Assembly: GCF_018491765.1 (NCBI RefSeq)
Contig: NZ_JABWCU010000018.1
Coordinates: 62,001 to 126,000 of the forward strand
From: Novosphingobium profundi
GTDB lineage: Bacteria; Pseudomonadota; Alphaproteobacteria; Sphingomonadales; Sphingomonadaceae
Direction: 5' to 3'
DNA length: 64,000 nucleotides
In this document: one piece after another, positions 61,451-64,000 of the stretch
How positions within the stretch are numbered: the first letter of the stretch is position 1
Layout: each line of letters opens with the position of its first letter
Made by a program: the position numbers and the translations under genes
The notes under the pieces: generated by a model
Told to the model about the DNA's origin: nothing
What the model saw: the letters and a program-made list of their open reading frames with translations, nothing else
Databases searched by the model: none

Positions 61451-61489
61451 GAAAGAGCCCCCGTACCGGCTCGGTACGGGGGCTCTTTC
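61451..61489. terminator. Strong bidirectional intrinsic terminator
   Basis: GAAAGAGCCCCCGTACC pairs perfectly with its complement (17 bp) around a GGCTC loop. It lies between the rightward TauD-type gene and the leftward MFS gene and closes both transcripts. Confidence 0.92.
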
Positions 61490-61509
61490 GTAAGCGGTGG
61501 CGGCGCGGG

Positions 61510-62838
61510 TCAGGTCTGTGAGATCTGGGTGCCGCGAGCACGCTCCTCGTAGGGCTTGAGCAGCAGGACGAGGCCGATTGCGGCAAGGCAGATCGGCACG
61601 CCAAGCGCCAGGATCGCGCCATAGCTGCCGGTCGTGTCGAAGACGATGCCGAAGGCCAGAGGTCCAAGGCCCATCGCCACCATGACGGCGGCAAAGAGCA
61701 GCGAGAAGATCTGCGCAAAGCTGCGCAGGCCGAAATAGCGGCTGCACAGGTAGGCCAGCATGTCGACTTCCGCGCCAAGGCTTCCGCCCAGAAGCAGGGC
61801 GACCACAAGCAGCATCGGGGCAGGGGCGGACGTCGCCAGGATTATCAGGCCGCCTGCCGAGAGCGAGAAGAAGAACAGCGCGATGCGCCGCGCATCGTAT
61901 TTGTCGATGAGACAGCCGATGAGCAGGCGCCCGCCAAAGGCGGCAAGCCCGAAGACCGAGGCGATGAGCGCGGCCGTCCCTGCGGGAATACCGCGGTCGA
62001 TCAGCATCGGCACGAGATGCGGGATCAAGCCATAGAGGACGAAGGCGAGCCCCACGAAGATCCCGGCGAGAATCCAGAAGTCGCGCGTCTTCATCGCCTC
62101 GCTCGGGAGCAGGCCGGTGCCCGAGGACGCGGGGCGCTCCGGATCTGCCGGGTTGCCTGCCGGGCTCTCGCGAAGGACCAGCACGGCGAGCGGGAGCGTG
62201 ATGCCCAGCAGTACGGCTGCCAGCCCGAAATAGGTGCCCTGCCAGCCCCAGTGGCGGATCAGCGCCTCGGTCAGCAGCGGAACATAGGCAAAGCCGAGGC
62301 CCGTTCCGCTTCCCGCGATGCCGATGGCAAGCCCGCGCCTTCGGTCGAACCAGGTGGCGAGGATGCGCATGTAGGGCACTGAATTCGTGCCCACCGCAAG
62401 CGTACCCATCGCTAGGTAAGCGGCCATGAACTGCCAATAGTACGTGACAAAGGGGACCGCGGCGAAGCACCCGGCGAGAAGGACGATCGAGGGGATGAGG
62501 ATCCGGCGCGCGCCGAAACGGTCGACGAGCCGCCCGACGAAGGGCATCGACAGCGCGGTTGCCAGCATCATCAGCGAAACTGCGGCGCTGATCTGCGTGC
62601 GGCTCCACCCGAAGTGCGCGGCCAAAGGCTTGGACAGAAGGCCTAGCGAGGAGAGGCCGAAGGCGGCGGGTCCCGTCGAAATTCCCAGCAAGCAGACCAG
62701 CACGATCAGCCAGCCATGGAGCGAGGCGATGGGCGCAGGGTGTGCCGCAGGGGGCGCCGCTGAGGGGGCAATCGTGGCGGTCGCGATCGGTGCGATCGGC
62801 GGGGGCGGCATCTGGCTGGTCGGCTGGTTCACGGTCAA
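61510..62838 (-). CDS. MFS transporter (oxalate:formate antiporter/MCT-like)
   Basis: A 442-residue 12-helix carrier resembling the OFA/monocarboxylate group: WLIVLVCLLGISTGPAAFGL in helix 1, FVGRLVDRFGARRILIPS in loop 2-3, and GIAGSGTGLGFAYVPLL in helix 5. It likely imports a carboxylated aromatic or exports an end product. It is divergent from the gamma-glutamyltransferase gene, with operator site H between them. Confidence 0.82.
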   Translation of the reverse strand: MTVNQPTSQMPPPPIAPIATATIAPSAAPPAAHPAPIASLHGWLIVLVCLLGISTGPAAFGLSSLGLLSKPLAAHFGWSRTQISAAVSLMMLATALSMPFVGRLVDRFGARRILIPSIVLLAGCFAAVPFVTYYWQFMAAYLAMGTLAVGTNSVPYMRILATWFDRRRGLAIGIAGSGTGLGFAYVPLLTEALIRHWGWQGTYFGLAAVLLGITLPLAVLVLRESPAGNPADPERPASSGTGLLPSEAMKTRDFWILAGIFVGLAFVLYGLIPHLVPMLIDRGIPAGTAALIASVFGLAAFGGRLLIGCLIDKYDARRIALFFFSLSAGGLIILATSAPAPMLLVVALLLGGSLGAEVDMLAYLCSRYFGLRSFAQIFSLLFAAVMVAMGLGPLAFGIVFDTTGSYGAILALGVPICLAAIGLVLLLKPYEERARGTQISQT

Positions 62839-62874
62839 CTCCCCGAATTCGCATGTTGCATCTTATTTGTCAGA

Positions 62875-62885
62875 CTGTCATACAA
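62875..62885 (+). promoter_or_regulatory. GntR-type operator, site H
   Basis: CTGTCATACAA in the divergent gap between the MFS and gamma-glutamyltransferase genes, 37 bases from the MFS start and 30 from the transferase ATG. Confidence 0.72.
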
Positions 62886-62914
62886 AATTGAAACCGCAAC
62901 CGGAAATTTGCCCC

Positions 62915-64000
62915 ATGTTCACGACGCGACCGGATATCCGAGGAACCTTTGGCGTGGCTGCCGCGACCCACTGGGCCGTTGCCGCAACGGCGATGGCCAT
63001 GCTCGAGCGGGGCGGAAATGCCTTCGACGGTGCCGTCGCGGCGGGCTTCGTGCTTCATGTGGTGGAACCGCATCTGAACGGCCCGGCGGGCGAAGTCCCG
63101 ATCGTCTTTCACAGCGCGGCAAGCGCGCGCACGCAGGTCCTGTGCGGGCAGGGCGTCGCGCCGGCCGGGGCAAGCCTTGCGCACTTTCGCGATCTGGGGC
63201 TCGACATGGTGCCGGGATCGGGGATGATCGCGGCGGTCGTTCCGGGCGCTTTCGATGCCTGGATGCAACTCCTGCGCGACCACGGCACGATGGAGCTTGA
63301 AGATGTCCTCGCGCCCGCCATCGGCTATCTGGAACAGGGCTATCCCCTGCTCGATGGTGCGGCGCGGGCGTTCACGGGTGTCGCGGATGCCCTGCGCCAT
63401 GAATGGCCAAGCGGCGCGCCGATCTGGCTACCCGGAGGCACGCCGCCGCGAGGCGGAGACCTGTTCCGCAACCCGGTCCTGGCGCAGACCTGGAAACGGA
63501 TCCTGAGCGAAGCGGGCAAGCACGGAACGCGCGAGGCGCGGATCGAGCGCGCCCGGCAAGCCTGGTCGCAAGGCTTCGTCGCCGAGGCCATTGATCGCTT
63601 CTTCGCGCAAGAGGCCCTCATGGATGCAAGCGGAAGGCGCCACAAGGGCTTGCTGACAGGGCAGGACATGGCGACCTGGCAAGCGGATTACGAAGAGCCG
63701 GTGACCGGCCGGTTCGGTGACTGGACGATCTGCAAGACGGGGCCCTGGGGGCAGGGGCCGGTCCTCCTGCAGGCGCTCGCGATCCTCGAGGCGCACGGCC
63801 TTGATCCCGAACAGCTCGACACCGAGGCGGGCGTGCACACTGTGCTCGAGGCGCTCAAACTCGCCTTTGCCGACCGCGAGGCCTACTACGGTGATCCCGA
63901 CTTCGTCGATGTGCCGATCGAACGCCTGCTCAGCGCCGACTACGCCCGGGCACGTGCGGCGATGATTACTCCCGAGGCCTCGCACGAAATCCGGCCCGGC
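62915..64000 (+). CDS. Gamma-glutamyltransferase family protein (partial, cut by window end)
   Basis: The first 362 codons of an N-terminal-nucleophile hydrolase of the gamma-glutamyltransferase family. THWAVAATAMAMLERGGNAFDGAVAAGFV is present in pieces typical of the large chain, with VPGSGMIAAVVPGAFDAW and TVLEALKLAFADREAYYGDP. No signal peptide is seen, so it may be cytosolic. The self-cleaving Thr lies beyond the window, so activity cannot be judged. A role in removing or adding a glutamyl or acyl group on an amine is possible; the operator upstream places it in the regulon. Confidence 0.8.
   Translation, partial: MFTTRPDIRGTFGVAAATHWAVAATAMAMLERGGNAFDGAVAAGFVLHVVEPHLNGPAGEVPIVFHSAASARTQVLCGQGVAPAGASLAHFRDLGLDMVPGSGMIAAVVPGAFDAWMQLLRDHGTMELEDVLAPAIGYLEQGYPLLDGAARAFTGVADALRHEWPSGAPIWLPGGTPPRGGDLFRNPVLAQTWKRILSEAGKHGTREARIERARQAWSQGFVAEAIDRFFAQEALMDASGRRHKGLLTGQDMATWQADYEEPVTGRFGDWTICKTGPWGQGPVLLQALAILEAHGLDPEQLDTEAGVHTVLEALKLAFADREAYYGDPDFVDVPIERLLSADYARARAAMITPEASHEIRPG

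Noticed and set aside
1..64000. tRNA, rRNA and CRISPR arrays
   Set aside because: No cloverleaf, rRNA segment or regularly spaced repeats were found on reading both strands.

Overview
The window is GC-rich DNA whose gene content points to a sphingomonad alphaproteobacterium (Novosphingobium, Sphingobium or Sphingomonas type). The signs are three TonB-dependent receptors tied to catabolic genes, two GH106 rhamnosidase-like genes, a CarAa-type ring-hydroxylating oxygenase with a LigAB-type extradiol dioxygenase, and a conjugation module (S26-type TraF, lytic transglycosylase, DUF3363-type relaxase) at the left edge. The genus is inferred from family content; no rRNA or tRNA gene is present. A plasmid or an integrated conjugative element carrying catabolic cargo is the simplest reading.

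Layout. 0.2-4.5 kb: conjugative transfer genes (small HTH protein, TraF, transglycosylase, unknown protein, relaxase), with hairpin-rich gaps. 5.0-9.6 kb: a DHA2 exporter, PRISE-like reductase and beta-propeller protein in one leftward operon, divergent from a LysR regulator. 9.7-16.1 kb: a leftward gene for a beta-propeller/VOC fusion, divergent from a three-subunit FAD dehydrogenase (Tat-type small subunit, GMC flavoprotein with a four-Cys motif, triheme cytochrome c) and a double-ABM protein. 16.2-20.2 kb: a resolvase relic, then a GlxA-type AraC regulator divergent from a haloperoxidase-like hydrolase, an SDR and a second hydrolase. 20.4-36.0 kb: a rhamnoside-utilisation locus with LacI regulator, EF-hand lipoprotein, PepSY-type membrane protein, NTF2-like protein, MFS transporter, unusual SDR, TonB receptor, two GH106 enzymes, a second EF-hand protein and a secreted unknown. 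36.0-39.6 kb: an IS3 relic and a metal module (TonB receptor, small cation transporter, MerR regulator). 39.7-40.6 kb: two small unknown genes.

40.8-64.0 kb is a coherent aromatic catabolic region: TonB receptor, two MFS carriers, luciferase-like monooxygenase, three families of hydrolase, a FadR-type GntR regulator, Rieske oxygenase (CarAa family) with a ferredoxin-type reductase, LigA/LigB ring-cleavage dioxygenase, meta-cleavage hydrolase, then hydratase, aldolase and acylating acetaldehyde dehydrogenase leading to pyruvate and acetyl-CoA. A class A flavin hydroxylase, cupin, aspartate-dehydrogenase-like protein, TauD-type dioxygenase and a gamma-glutamyltransferase (cut by the window end) accompany them.

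The strongest regulatory signal is an 11-bp near-palindrome, (T/C)TGTCATAC(A/G)A, fitting the FadR-type GntR consensus TNGTNNNACNA. Seven copies that match this or miss one end base, plus one weaker copy, lie at the promoters from 43.2 to 62.9 kb; none was noticed elsewhere. They suggest one regulon under the local GntR gene. A second pair of matching sites, MerR-type promoters with a 19-bp spacer, links the metal TonB receptor to the cation transporter. The substrate of the aromatic pathway cannot be told from sequence alone.
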